From NCBI RefSeq assembly GCF_003573695.1, contig NC_039366.1:161886770-161950769 (forward strand): a stretch of DNA of 64,000 nucleotides. The letters are read 5' to 3'. Shown in pieces: positions 33,720 through 45,659 of the stretch. The DNA comes from Papaver somniferum. Taxonomy: Eukaryota > Streptophyta > Magnoliopsida > Ranunculales > Papaveraceae. Positions within the stretch are counted from its first letter, which is position 1, and every line of letters begins with the position of its first letter. The translations under genes and the position numbers were made by a program. The notes beneath the pieces are model-generated. The model worked only from the letters and a program-made list of their open reading frames with translations. It searched no databases and was not told the DNA's origin.

Positions 33720-36351
33720 CAAATGCATAAATGAGCACTCAAAAATATGGACGAACGAGGAAACCTATGCATAATAGGGAAGAAAAAATAATACAAAAAT
33801 AAAAGAGAGGTGCGCACGGGACCGGGCCCACCGACCAGCCGGCCATGCCGCCTTGGACGGTCCCACGCCTTCCGTTTTATTTTTAAATCTTATTTTATTA
33901 TTTTCCTTGTCTCATGAAAACTCCTTGTTTGAGCAAACTTCCTCGTTTGAGCAAAAATCCTAGTTTTTCCATATTTCCTCAGACAACGAAAAATAATAAC
34001 ATAAAATAGGGAAGAGTGTCAGGGGACCAGGCCCACTAGCCATCCGGCCATGCCCTAGCCGTGGGCGATCCCACACTTCCATTTAATTATTATTTCTTCT
34101 CTCATCTCATGAGATTTCCTCGTTTGAGCAAAAAACCTAATTTTTCCATATTTCTCCAATTCTGCTCAAACTACCAAAAGGCCAAAAAGTCAAATGTCAC
34201 ACGACCATCCGCTTCTCACGGTAAATATTAAAATATCATTTATTTTAATATTGTCAAAATATTAGTCGCACGAGCAAAGTTTTACTTGCTTATTCAAGCA
34301 AAATCGAGGGTTTCAGTCAAGATCAAACTCTTCTGAAAATCCAAAATATTGCTCGAACGCGCACCAGAAAATATCAAAATTCTCATAATTGAGTCACGGG
34401 AAATATGGTGACCCCGACATGCCACCTTGACCGACCAAGGTCGGACCTTTGGCTTTCAGAAGCCGGTCCCACAACCTATCATAATTTTGACCTTATTAAT
34501 CTTCCATATTAGGTTCAAACTCTTTCCAAACAACTTGGAATTTGATCAATCGACCATCAGTTGGTCCCATGACTACCAGGGCCGGTTTCATACCCCTTGG
34601 TCGGTCCATCCTCTCTCCATAATTAGTTTTTACCACATAATGCTCAGACGAGCACTATTTTAATAATGATTAAATGAACATTTAATCATCCTTTCACCAA
34701 CTGGTCTACAAAGGACTTTGGTGCATGATCATTCGAGAACCTGGGAGCTACATGGTCGGAACATCATCCCATGTAGCCGATCCTTCTCTCACTCATTTGA
34801 TCGATTTTCAGTAAATCATCAATTGATCAACAATCGATCAATATTAGGGTTTCAAACCAAATGCTCTGCAAACCATAATTCTGAGCAAGTTCAAACGCTA
34901 ATAATTTTGTGTTGATCCAGAAATCAACATCTTGATTAATTATATAATATTCGGTCTAGCTACCAGTATTTTTGGTTAATATTTTACTTGGTCATGCTAC
35001 CGATAATTCATGAATCGATCAATATTGCTCAAACGAGTAATATTTTCTCAAACGAGCAATATTTGCTTAAACAAGCAATATTTATTTTGCTCATATATCA
35101 ATACTAAATTGCTTAAGCTAGCAAAATACACGATCAACTGGGTTCAAAACTCATTGATTCAACTATCAATTACTCGACCGAGCAATATTCCTCATGGTGG
35201 TTCAACTATCAACATTCTAGAATTCTATTGATCCAGCAATCAATATTCCAATTTATATTTAATGTTTGGTCCTGCTGCCAACATTTTGCTCGAATGAGCA
35301 ACATGGTTCGAATGAACGAACATCCAATATTTCTGATCCCACTTTGTCATTCGGTCATTCATGATATATTATATCAGAAATGAGCATTCTGTATAATTCA
35401 ACAATATCTTTGATTTCTTGTCGAACACTTGACATATCAAAATAAGTCCTTGATCGAGCAATCCCATCGACGCCTGATCCAAATATCATTATTACTTCGA
35501 CTGGTAAAATAATATATCACAATCTATCAAGACTCAACGTCTTTCCACCATTGTGTCCCAGCAGACACCTTATACTCAATCCATGAGTCTCATATCAAAC
35601 CACATTCGTTCATTATGCTCGAATTATCGAGGCTAAGACTCATCGTCTAGTCAAGTCAAGAACTGACTAATTAAATACACGTCTGCCTTGCAGACTCCAC
35701 ATTCGTGAGACGTAAATCACGTCACATGGGGAATAATCACTAGGGTTTTGGTCTGGCGGCCTACGACACGAGTGTACACCCACGATGATAAATGTGTGTA
35801 AGTCGTGCAAGCAGTTGAGGAAGTTACCAAAGTAGTGGATAGACAATCAACCAAGTCTCTGCACGTCATGGAACTAGTTTAACCACGATTTCCCACTTTC
35901 CCATCTTTCACTCCAGAAACCGTCACACTTACTGGGATCAATGTGTCTATTATTCTTGCAATATAAATAAGTTTCTGATCCACGATTGAACAACAACAAC
36001 TTCGATCCACAAGATATTATCGCTCAATCAATCAAAACTTATCTCATCTGAACTCAATAGTTCACCAACTTGCAGAAATCATCACACATTCACAACCCTT
36101 GATCATCGTTGATCTCTCAGACGCTTCTCAGCTTCCCTCCTACAGATCGACCCTCATCCCTCTGTGTGACCGAATTGACTCTAAAACGACAATTTTCTTG
36201 GTTTAGGCCGGAGTCCTACAGATTGATCTCTCAAACTCAAAGCATCCCGTGCAGTGTATCTGTTTGAAAAAGGTTTAGGCAATTTGCTACGCCCGAATGC
36301 TCGAGTTTCCGCTTTCCTAAAAGACCAGCAAATCATTTTCACCCATTGACA
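33720..36351 (+). repeat. Long-LTR family, second part of the split LTR
   Basis: Aligns with 48950-51601 of the intact solo LTR and ends ...CCAGCAAATCATTTTC ACCCATTGACA. Shared landmarks: two CCGGCCATGCC modules (33815-33900, 34025-34085), TCTGGCGGCCTACGACACG (35752), TATAAATA (35962-35969), and CTTCCCTCCTACAGATC (36131). About 600 bases present in the solo LTR (48344-48945) are missing between 24552 and 33720. A short tandem run of CTCAAACGAGCAATATTT-like units lies at 35021-35095. Confidence 0.75.
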
Positions 36352-36868
36352 AACTTGACTAAACCTGCAAAGAAGGTATTGACGGTGATTATATTATTGG
36401 CGAAGAAAATATTGGTGTCGGGACCTGTATTGTTGTAGAAGTAACCTTATGAAGTATGAAGGGTAACGAGCTGTGACCAATCCAATCGATCTAACGTAAT
36501 CTTTCATTTTGCAAGTCGACGATAATTTTCCTTTTGTAATTCCGCTATTTCACGAAATACATCGTGAAAATTAAACATGATAAAAATCTCAAGTAAATTG
36601 TAATTGGCACTGAATAGTTGATGCGGGAATTGGTATTGGATTGATTAGTTTTAGCCAGGGGAAAAGAAAAGTCAACGGCCCAACGGTTAAATTTTAAGTA
36701 ATAAATGGGCTTGGTGGCTCATGGAGAGAGATAATGGGCTGTAATTTAAGCTTTGTTCGGTAGTTGGGCCGAACAAGAAACTAAAGATAGAGATAGTGAT
36801 TAGATGTATACGGGAAAGATTAAAATATGTGGGAAGATTTGAAACAGTAAGATCCATATGTGTAACAA
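36352..36868. other. Spacer without a supported gene
   Basis: Sequence between the split LTR and a possible Helitron end. TTGGTGTCGGGACC at 36410 looks slightly like a primer-binding site but is 60 bases from the LTR edge; nothing else recognised. Confidence 0.4.
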
Positions 36869-36887
36869 CTAGATTTTGTGCCCGGGC
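36869..36887 (-). other. Possible Helitron 3' end
   Basis: The minus strand reads GCCCGGGC, then ACAAAAT, then CTAG followed by T. The layout (GC-rich palindrome, about 7 bases, CTAG, T) matches plant Helitron 3' ends. The hairpin is short, and no 5' end was found. Confidence 0.4.
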
Positions 36888-36904
36888 GTTTTCTTTTAAT
36901 CATA

Positions 36905-37015
36905 TTTTTGATTTGGTAAAGCTCGGGTTCAGCTTCGGCTTCGCCTCACCTCGCCCCGTCTCGATTTGATTTGGCGTGGCTCGGCTTCGCCTCGCCTCGC
37001 CTCGCCCCGATTTGA
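36905..37015. repeat. GC-rich repeats GGCTTCGCCTCG
   Basis: Irregular GATTTGGTAAAGCTCGG and GCCTCGCCTCG repeats, a looser form of the 42-bp array that follows at 37276. Confidence 0.7.
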
Positions 37016-37275
37016 GAAGAACAGATGAATATCATTCATATGCCAGTAATAGCTGTCGCCATTCTTTCTTACACATTAAAATCAGAAGGAACTTGGGAGT
37101 GAATCATCTAAATGATAATGTGAACAACATAACTTATTAGGGTTTACTAAGAACTAAAACCTCATTCCATAGAAAAGAAAAATTATAGGTCAGTGCCAGG
37201 GCGTAGTTCTCAAACTTGGTTCACCAATTCAATCTACAACTACAAACTACAAATACAATGCACCATATTTTGTAT

Positions 37276-37555
37276 TTGGTAAAGCTCGGCTTTGCCTTGC
37301 CCCAGTCCTCATTTGATTTGGTAAAGCTCGGCTTCTCCTCACCCCAGTCCCGATATGATTTGGTAAAGATCGGCTTCGCCTCGCCCCAGTCTCGATATGA
37401 TTTGGTAAAGCTCGGCTTCGCCTCGCCCCAGTCCCGATATGATTTGGTAAAGCTCGGCTTCGCCTCGCCCAAGTCCTGATATGATTTGGTAAAGTTCGGC
37501 TTCGCCTCGCCCCAGTCCCGACATGATTTGGTAAAGCTCGGCTTCGCGCAAGTCC
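37276..37555. repeat. 42-bp minisatellite
   Basis: About seven tandem copies of a 42-base unit beginning GATTTGGTAAAGCTCGGCTT and ending CCCAGTCCCGATAT. As 42 is a multiple of three, several frames stay open across it on both strands (for example 37216-37479 plus and 37221-37628 minus). These are artefacts of the repeat unless transcripts show otherwise. It lies just inside the possible Helitron end at 36869. Confidence 0.9.
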
Positions 37556-40191
37556 CCATTTCTTGTAATCTTATTAAAGTTTTTAGAACTCTGAAATTCA
37601 TGTTGTGTCTTGATGAGAGTATAATCATTCTTAAGAAATTATGTGTTTTGGTTAGTTACGAGTCAACTATTCTTCATATGCACTTTCCCATTTGATAAAA
37701 AAATGAACACTGGCCTCGCTAAACTACTTCTGAGATGAGTCCAAAGTTTAACATAGGAATAATTTATTTATTAGTATTCTTGTGTTATTTTGAATACCAA
37801 CACTAAAAAATCAAGTTTTGAATACCAACACTTGATTCTCCTCGCCTCTCCTCGGTGTGCCACTAACAAAATGACCATCTAATTTGGAAGCCAAATAAGA
37901 ATTAATGGTTCCTTCAACTTTAATTTGGTTTAAAAATAAACAAATAAAGGCAGTTATGAAATGGCACACTGAGGAGAGGCTCAGAGTTGTATATGAAATC
38001 AACTGAACAATCATAAAAGAAAAGTTGATGGTTTGTACTCCATGACGAAAGTGACAACAATGGATTGAAGTGTCCCCAAAAAGCATATTAGAGCTGTCAG
38101 AGAAAGTTGTGATGTGTGCATCTTCATTGTTACTTCCTAACAGGAATTCCGAAGCATACGCTGAGTAGTAAAATAAAATAAATCGTGCCAACAAATTGAT
38201 AATCGTTGCATACATGTAGAACTTCCCAAGCTATAGCATATGTAACTATCAATCCAAGACAATTTCTGTCAGCACTACATAAATACATGATCTTCAAACA
38301 TGAACCTGCTTTGGCATAACCATCTCAATGGTACCCTGTAAATTGCACATCCACGGTTACATTATATTTCCCACAACTTTGGCTTGACACCTTACAATCT
38401 GATATCCGTCTTCTCCATCCTAACTATATATATGTGCACAGAAATAACCATGAAATAAAAGCAAAAAAATCAACCTAAACAAAAACATCCTAATAAAATG
38501 TTTGTAGTAACTCTTTACCTATATGGAAATTCATGGTGCATGTTGTTTATAATCATCTTCGAAATATAACAATGAGACCCGTAATGTAAATCAAATCAAC
38601 AACCCAAATAATGAATAAGAAACAAAACTTTGAGACAGGGGAGTATAAGAACTAACTCCGGTTAGCATATGATGAAAGACGATCTAATAGGAGGTTCCAC
38701 TTCACCATCTTTTCCTTTGTCATCGTCTTTCTTGGGTGGAACCTAGTCCGATAAATTTTCATAAAGAGCATAATCAGCTTTGAAATATAAGAATAAGACC
38801 TGTAATCAAAATCAAATCAACAACCAAAAAATGAAAAGGAAAAACAACTTTGAGACAGGGAAGTATAAGAACTAACTCCGATTAGCATATGATGAAAGAA
38901 GATCTAATAGGAGGTTCCACTTCATGAGCTAGTAGAAAACCAAGTTGCAGAATTAACGTAAAAGATGATTCCAGGGGACATTTCAAACCAAGAGCGGCAA
39001 CAATAACATTGATAAGGCGTTTTTTGAAAGCTCAATCCATCCAGTACATGTGAATAGAGAGTCAAATGACCAGGCTAAAAATCAAAAACACCAGCACACA
39101 AAATGACTGGTTCACATCAAGATGAAGTACACAGAGAATTTGCAAGTTGCAACATTAATGTTCAGCTTATTATAAAAGTGGCCTATTATGTTTAGGATAA
39201 ACTATAGGAAAAAAATAAACCGCAAGCACATCATAGTCATGCTAAAAAAAGGAAATGCATATAGATGCTTGTACCAATACAGTTCGTGCATTATTTCACT
39301 TTTGACTGCGTGAAGCAACAGTTTTCAAAATTACCTGCACTTGGGACACGCCAGCTGCCTCTATGGTCAAGAGAAGTCCATGCTAAACCCCAGATCTGTA
39401 AACTGCAAATGTAGACTTTTAATTTGCAAGTCAGGAGGTACCACGCACAGTTGTATATATTTTAATCCTCAAAGACTTAGCTCCAATACCTTTATAAAGA
39501 TATTAAGTTTGAGAGACTGCCAACCTCTTGATACCACTATAATGCCGGTCTGCATCCATTTGAGTAATGACATTTGTGAAAAGTTCTGCATATAATGGAA
39601 AATATGTAATAACCAAGAAAGAGACACGAAAAGAAGATTGCATGTGCGCATTCTAAAGAATACGGAGTGGAGATATACACAAACCTGCAGCCATATTATT
39701 TTTTAAAATTTCCCTAGAAGTCATAGCACTGTTGAGCTGGAAGAACGTATTGTCAATTCTCTGAATCTCTTAACAGGTGCCCTTGTCGTTTTGCCTACAT
39801 TTTAAAGCCATTTCTCATACCCTTTCATGGCATATATGAACCCCACTTTGGGACACTCACCTATAATATAGCTCGACAACTTAGCTTTCTAAAGAATGCT
39901 TAGTATATAGCTGTCATGTATGACAGTGTATCCATGAAATGAAATTAGAGATATTAGATGCTTTCCTTACAATATGAAGGGCCACGCAAAGACTTTTAGG
40001 GGGGGGGGGGGAAATAAAGCAAAAAACATTGCCGCAATTTCGAATACCAAATTTGATCAATTGTTGGTGACTAAAGATGATCAATCAAATAATATTAAAA
40101 TTAATAAATTTGAAGCACGTACCTGTCAAATTTTAACCAAGATTAGTTTTTTCTTTTCATCAGATGTTAGCATTCTCACTGCTTCTACTAC
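37556..40191. other. Unassigned region with a tandem duplication
   Basis: 38561-38718 and 38782-38938 are copies 221 bases apart (shared ACTTTGAGACAGGG, TAATAGGAGGTTCCACTTCA). A run of 13 G lies at 39999-40011. Minus-strand stretches near 39470-39600 and 39686-39775 look like exons of the gene candidate below (for example CAGAGAATTGACAATACG ending GCTGCAG/GT), but phases could not be joined. The 134-codon minus frame at 37811-38215 is unrecognised. Confidence 0.4.
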
Positions 40192-40771
40192 CTGGTAAAC
40201 GATTGCACGAGACACTTCCTTGCCGACTGTGGCCACCACATTAAGAGATTCGATAAAAATTAAATCGCAACAATGTGCCTCATACAATTCTACTAAAGTT
40301 CCCAATTACCAACAAAGAAGAAACAGAAGCATGACTTACCAACTTTTTGGCCTTTTTTTTTGCAAGATTAACAACAAGCTCAAGATAATTTATTTGCGAA
40401 ATTTCAACTCCTCTGGCTTCCTCCTAAGCACACCAACCTAACTAATTACAATGAAGATAAATGGGTAAGCGTTTATTGTTCCATGAACAGATAAACAGAG
40501 GAAAGAACTGAATAAAATCATCAAAAGACCTCATATTTGATAAACCCAAACAAAAGAAAGCAGCGGTAAAAAAAACTCGTGATGCGTTTTGCAGTAAAAA
40601 CCTTAATCGCATTAAGCCACTATCACCTGCATGTTGCATTATAATCAATAAAAAGAACACCTTAAATTGAAAAATAGAATTCATACCTTCAGTAGTAATG
40701 ATGGTTGTAACAACTGCTTTCAAGTGAAAATCGTGATCTCGAACAACTCTTTGTGACAACATCAACTCCTT
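40192..40771 (-). pseudogene. Possible spliced host gene or captured gene fragment
   Basis: Four exon-like blocks on the minus strand have GT..AG borders: 40771-40687, 40626-40577, 40423-40340 (ends TTG/GTAAGT) and 40226-40192. The first three keep phase and give a coherent peptide containing VVRDHDFHLKAVVTTIITTE, SGLMRLRFLLQNASR and GVEISQINYLELVVNLAKKK. Upstream (to about 41150) the minus strand looks like a 5' leader, with CCTAGG and CT-rich sequence. I cannot name the protein. It could be a degraded host gene or a fragment carried by the putative Helitron ending at 36869. Later exons do not join cleanly. Confidence 0.35.
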
Positions 40772-41906
40772 CTGTGAATAAGATGAAATAATCAAAACAA
40801 AATAAATCAGACAGGACCTACAGGGAAACAACTGATTTTAGGGTTAGCAAAAAACAGTTAGATTTTCACTTGTATAATCAAAACAGTTAGATAATCAAAA
40901 CAAAACAAAAAAGGAAAACGATGATGAATCAAACGGAGAGAATTAGAACATGGAGAGGAGAGGAAGAAGGCTACAGAGAGAACATGGAGAGGAGAGGAAG
41001 CATATCCTAGGGTTTGTTCTTAGGTTTTTTTTTTTTTTTTTTTTTTTAAATGTTTTGTGAGCGAAACAGAAAAATGGCTCTTAGGGTTTGTTCTTTGGTT
41101 TTATGCTTTGTGGGCGAAATTTGTGTGAGAATTCCTATTTTTCTCTCCTTTGAGGAAAAGTGAAACGGAGCAATTCTGTGAGAGGGTGACGGTCACCGTT
41201 CAACGTGGAGCCTAAGGAGCTTAGGATTTTAAAGGAGTTAGATAGCTAGTTGGAGTGGCGAACGGGTTGAATAATTTTTTCTTTTTTTCTTTTTGTAATT
41301 GATTATAAAAGGATAGTTGATAATAGAGTTCAGAACAAAAGATACGGAGATATTAATAGGTATATATGTGACGAAAGGATAAAAGAAATTTAGATGAAAA
41401 AAAAAGAGGATCGGAAGCCGAAGCTCTATATGCCACTTAATGCAGAACGGAAGCGTGAATAAAGAAATTTGGTAGTAAAAGTAGATGAATAGTTGAGAAA
41501 ACTCAATATTGATTGATAATAATATATATTATAATAAATTACAATAAACTTGTCTCATATTTATAGGGAAACAATAGAACTCTATTTAAGGAAACTCTGA
41601 TTAATTCTGCTTGAAGCCAAAGTCATTCTAAAAATAAATAACTTCTTAAATTTAATAAAGTCTAAAAATACGAGATACCTATAATCAATAATAAAAATGT
41701 TAATCATAAATCTAAAGGATGTCTTACGTCATGAAGCCTTGGCATAAACAAAGGTAACCAGAAAAGACCGATTGTTAGCCGTTACTGGGACCTTGGAGTT
41801 CCACATATTAATATCAATTCTATCATAACATTTGACGCAATTATTGCTTACATCCCTTTCTTCTTCTCCACATTGCCAAAGAGTGACGCCATCTCTTATT
41901 TTTTTA
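40772..41906. other. Unassigned region left of the Helitron arm
   Basis: Contains a direct repeat of ATGGAGAGGAGAGGAAG (near 40952 and 40985) and a poly-T run (about 41027-41047). The AT-rich stretch 41480-41720 could be an LTR edge. A minus-strand frame at 41729-41962 includes CVKCYDRIDINMWNSKVPVT; it is unrecognised and cut by the Helitron end. Confidence 0.35.
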
Positions 41907-43210
41907 CTAGAAATAACCCGTGCCGTAACGACACGGTATGAGACGAAATAATTTTTTTTCATAATGATTTAAATAAATATAATAAGATTATTTTGGCCCA
42001 TGAGAACTTGTAGCTATGAAAATCTTAGATATTTTTCATTATAAATTCGGCTACACTTGTAGTCGATTAAAATAATAATTTCTAAAGAAAAAAATGCCAG
42101 GTAAATTATTTTATTTTGCGTAAAATAGTAAATTGTTAGTCGATCCCCAAAGATTGGTGATCTTTGGTACTGTTTTGTGTTCTATTCGGAACATTATGCT
42201 GAATCTTCATCGATATTTGCAACTATTTCTGGTTGAAGATATAACACTACTTTGCACGTTTTCCATATTCGATATTTGCAACACCAACTCAGGAGTTGAG
42301 AAGCTGGAGGTGAATCATGATAATAAAGAAGGATTTGGTGGTGATGGGTCAGTAATTGAAAGTTTAGATAACGATGCTCAATCGTGTTGTTATGGAGGAA
42401 AAGACAATCAAGATCAAGAAGATAACAAAATAAACTTAGTAGATGCAGAGGAGAAAGGTAACCCATCCAAAAAGTCGAGATTTATGAAAAGATTGAGGTT
42501 TCAGTGTCAATATAGCTTTGATAAGGAATGTGATTCCAAGCTAGATAGTTGTCCAATTTGCAAGGCTAGGAAGAATGCAAGCTTGCCAGTCTACATATCC
42601 TATCTAGGTCAATTATAAACTTTAAAATAACATTTCTTTTTTCATTAAAATTAAAATTAGGCCTATGATAAAATAACATTCCCATTTTCACCAAAATTAA
42701 AATTAAGCCTATGATTGAAGTGAAAACTTTTGGTGATTTATTATTTGGATATAGATTTTTTTTTAATTGTTTTAGGAGAAAAAAAAAGTCAAATAAAAAA
42801 TGTTTTTTTGTATGTTTAACAAAATATTCTTTGTTCTTTGCAGGTTGGTGAAGGACAACAATCTTTAACATAATGAAATAAATTTTTTACATGTTGTAAC
42901 CACAAATGTTCTAATGTTATTTGTTCTTTGTAGTTTGATCAAGGTGAGCTAATTCGATTTTAAAAAGATATGAGTTAAATTTTTTCAAAATTCTCTTGAA
43001 CAAAAAATGCGAGTTTTACATTGTTGTAACATTTATTTGTAAGGATTTTTTTTTGGCACATTAATTTTTTTAATGAACTAATTATGAGGGTTAACGCATG
43101 TATGCATAATTGATGGAGGTTACAAATCTTACTTTCGTCGAATATCTTTATCTGGATGGTCGGATGCAACGTTTGTCTCTCAAAATATTATCCGACCGTC
43201 CAAGGCCCAA
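41907..43210 (-). mobile_element. Helitron 3' arm, left, minus orientation
   Basis: The minus-strand 3' end is a near-perfect hairpin (41918-41936, CCGTGCCGTAACGACACGG, one mismatch), then GGTTATTT, then CTAG followed by T. This is the standard plant Helitron terminus (hairpin, 6-10 bases, CTRR, insertion before T). From here inward about 1.3 kb aligns, inverted, with 52680-55061. It includes an ORF (42133-42618), an intron-like TTCTTTGCAG, and a block with TCGGATG and ATTATCCGACC (43155-43200). Confidence 0.65.
42133..42618 (+). CDS. ORF conserved between the two Helitron arms
   Basis: A 161-codon frame whose C-terminal two-thirds (from about 42290) recur in the right arm (53275-53580, minus strand), there with small frame changes. 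Acidic middle (DNQDQEDNKINLVDAEEK), then KKSRFMKRLRFQCQYSF and a cysteine group CDSKLDSCPICKARK resembling a zinc-binding knuckle. The N-terminal part reads through repeat end sequence and is probably not coding. No Rep or helicase motif is visible, so it is not the Helitron transposase; it may be a captured gene fragment multiplied with the element. Confidence 0.35.
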   Translation: MLVDPQRLVIFGTVLCSIRNIMLNLHRYLQLFLVEDITLLCTFSIFDICNTNSGVEKLEVNHDNKEGFGGDGSVIESLDNDAQSCCYGGKDNQDQEDNKINLVDAEEKGNPSKKSRFMKRLRFQCQYSFDKECDSKLDSCPICKARKNASLPVYISYLGQL

Positions 43211-44595
43211 AATAGATAAAATAGAAATATATGTAATCTTATAGATAAAATAGAATATCAAATTAATTCGTGTGATACATATGTACCATAAATATGAATA
43301 AGGGGAAAATATTTCTAGCCCAATTTTATATTTTTGTATATCACAAACCCATCAATAAGATTACATATATTAGAAACCCATAGTTAGTTAGAACAAGAAT
43401 TAATTACACAAATAACCTTTAACTAATTTAAATTAATTAAATTAAAAACATCAATTTTTCCTAAAAAAAATAGGTATAATTAATGTTTTAATATAACTTC
43501 CAACAAACATTCCCGTCAAACTAACTAACCTTAGTTCCCTCCCTTAAAAACCTCTGCTAACTAATTCTTTTTAAAAAAAATTCAAATATCACCGTTGTAT
43601 AAAAAAACTCCAATTATCACATCTAAAGCAAAAAATTCCGGTTATCACCCCTAAAATAACTCTAATTATCACCGAATTCAAAATTCCGGTTATCGCCCCT
43701 AAAATAACTCCAATTATCAACGAATTCAGATGAGGAGAATTACAATTTTCACGCAATGGTAAAAAAAAACTCTAATTATCACAAGCATTTGTGAAAATTT
43801 CCATGGTAAAAATTCAAATTTTCACTCGCCTAACAACAATGAAAATAAAAAAATTCACTTCAACAAATGTGAAAAAGGAATCTTTCATTCAAATTCAAGG
43901 GCGAATACTGTGTAAGTTTTCATTAAAAACATAAGTGAATACATGTTGTTTCAAAACCATATCAATCTAAAAAATGCACAAACTTTCTTCTTAATTAACT
44001 CGTTTAGCTTCCATATGTATCTTGTCGGCTTCCACATATATATATCTTTGGATTGCATAGTAATCTCTCGTATAGCTTGTCTAGAACAGACAACCGTAAA
44101 ACTCATCATCCTTGTGAGATAATATTTCTTTAGATACGTTCCTTTGGATATTTAGACAGATGACCTACGGTAGTCTCACCAATTTTTTCAATGCCTCTTG
44201 TTTGCAAGTTTTGAGGCGTTTTTGTCCTACATTATTTGAAGATGCTAGTTAGCAGATCTTAGGGCAAAGTTAACACCGAAAAAGCATATAATATGGATTG
44301 AATCAGAACTAAAACTGGGATACACAAAATTTATGATTTGTAATTAATTGATTTCAACAGTATTTAATTTCAGCTGAAACAAGAAGAAGAAAATATTGTT
44401 CCTCATAGATACATGTGAAAGTGTCGACTACTACAAGGAAGGACATGGTTATGAAATAGGATTACATCTCAGAACTGAACAAATTAACGAGAAGCGACAC
44501 ATTAAGTAACCCGAAAATGGACATTTGTCCAAATATTTTTAAATCACGTTTCAAATGGATGAGTAAAAAATAGTTTGGGTGAAATGGCCAAAAAA
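43211..44595. other. AT-rich interior of the Helitron-bounded region
   Basis: No gene supported. Direct repeats around 43630-43745 use CCGGTTATC(A/G)CCCCTAAAAT and AATTATCA(C/A)CGAATTC twice. 43980-44250 carries low-quality minus-strand coding-like sequence with stops. Confidence 0.4.
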
Positions 44596-44599
44596 AATA

Positions 44600-44735
44600 A
44601 TAATAAGGATGAAACTGGATACATCCTAGCTTAAATTTAAAAAATAGCAAGGATGAAACTGGATACATCCTGTGTAAATTAAAAATAAAAAAAAATATTT
44701 GAAAATGGGCACGATGAAACTGGTTACATCTTGCT
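44600..44735. repeat. Three GGATGAAACTGG repeats
   Basis: GGATGAAACTGGATACATCC-type units near 44608, 44652 and 44712, each with complementary ends (GGATG ... CATCC) that could pair. Confidence 0.6.
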
Positions 44736-45214
44736 TATTTTTACATTTTTGTCCATTTAAACAGTATCAAAATCTAACTGTCCATTTCACCCAGAAATTG
44801 TTGATTTTGGTCTTTTTAATCAATTTTGTGTTAAGTAACTTGTAATCAAATTTTTAAAGCAAACAACAAAAGTAGAAAAGTACAAATTAAGACAATTATT
44901 ATAGCCATGAGTCCATGACCTATTATGGTTCATCCATCGTGGAAAAGCTTGACGGTTCACCCATTATAAACATAAAGCTTTACCTTTCCGTATATGGGAG
45001 CCGGACGGTTCTTGTGTATAAGATTCGAAGTATGTATCAAACAAAATACCACTAAGACCCATTATGGTTTATTGATCTCGTATTCTCTCTTGCGATTGAA
45101 AAGTTTTTCTTAGTCTAACATCCTCGACGGCATAAGTGATTGATTGAACTATCACAAGTTGACTATCAAAAGACAAACCCTAAACCCATAAAAATACAAA
45201 AACACACCAAATTT

Positions 45215-45640
45215 AATCATGATTAACAACTTAATTGATTCATTCGAAAAAAGTACCATTGAAGATGAAAAAAAGGTAGAAGAAAATGGAAAAAGAATGA
45301 ACAAGTTGAAGATGATGCTCCCCCGATGATTTTTACTGGTAAAAAGAAGACAAAAACCAAAAAATCTTGTACAACTTTTAACTCCTTGGCTTTTGATCTC
45401 CTCAACGAAGACAATATAGATTATGAAGAACCTTGTACTCTGTAGATAGTGACAGTGAGAAGGGTAGAGACAAAAGGATGGTGATGACGAACCTTCTGTA
45501 TTTGCTTTCACCGGCAGGGGGTCTTCAAAATCTTCTAAAAAAGGGAACAATATTGCCTCGTCAAGATTTGAAATCCTAGATGAAGGGATGCTGAGACTAA
45601 AGAAGAAACTATCCACAAATAACGCCCATAAAAAACGCCT
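45215..45640 (+). pseudogene. Possible eIF5B N-terminal gene fragment
   Basis: In shifting plus frames the region encodes EDDAPPMIFTGKKKTKTKK, then NSLAFDLLNEDN, DSDSEKG, and DEPSVFAFTGRGSSKSSKKG. Alternating acidic stretches with a FTGKKK(S/T)K motif followed by a short hydrophobic 'FALLDE' type motif are typical, as I know the family, of the variable N-terminus of plant translation initiation factor eIF5B. Stops and shifts show it is a dead fragment without the GTPase domain. The longer frame on the minus strand (45152-45616) is a shadow. It lies inside the Helitron-bounded region, so capture is plausible. Confidence 0.4.
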
Positions 45641-45659
45641 CTCCGAATCTGTGGATCTT

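Noticed and set aside
36405..36425. Primer-binding-site-like TTGGTGTCGGGACC
   Set aside because: It lies about 60 bases from the LTR end and is not followed by gag; probably chance.
37216..37628. Long overlapping frames on both strands across 37216-37628
   Set aside because: They exist because the 42-bp unit is a multiple of three; there is no start context or homologous protein, so they were annotated as a minisatellite.
45152..45616. 154-codon minus-strand frame
   Set aside because: Phe/Ser-rich shadow of the lysine-rich plus-strand eIF5B-like sequence.
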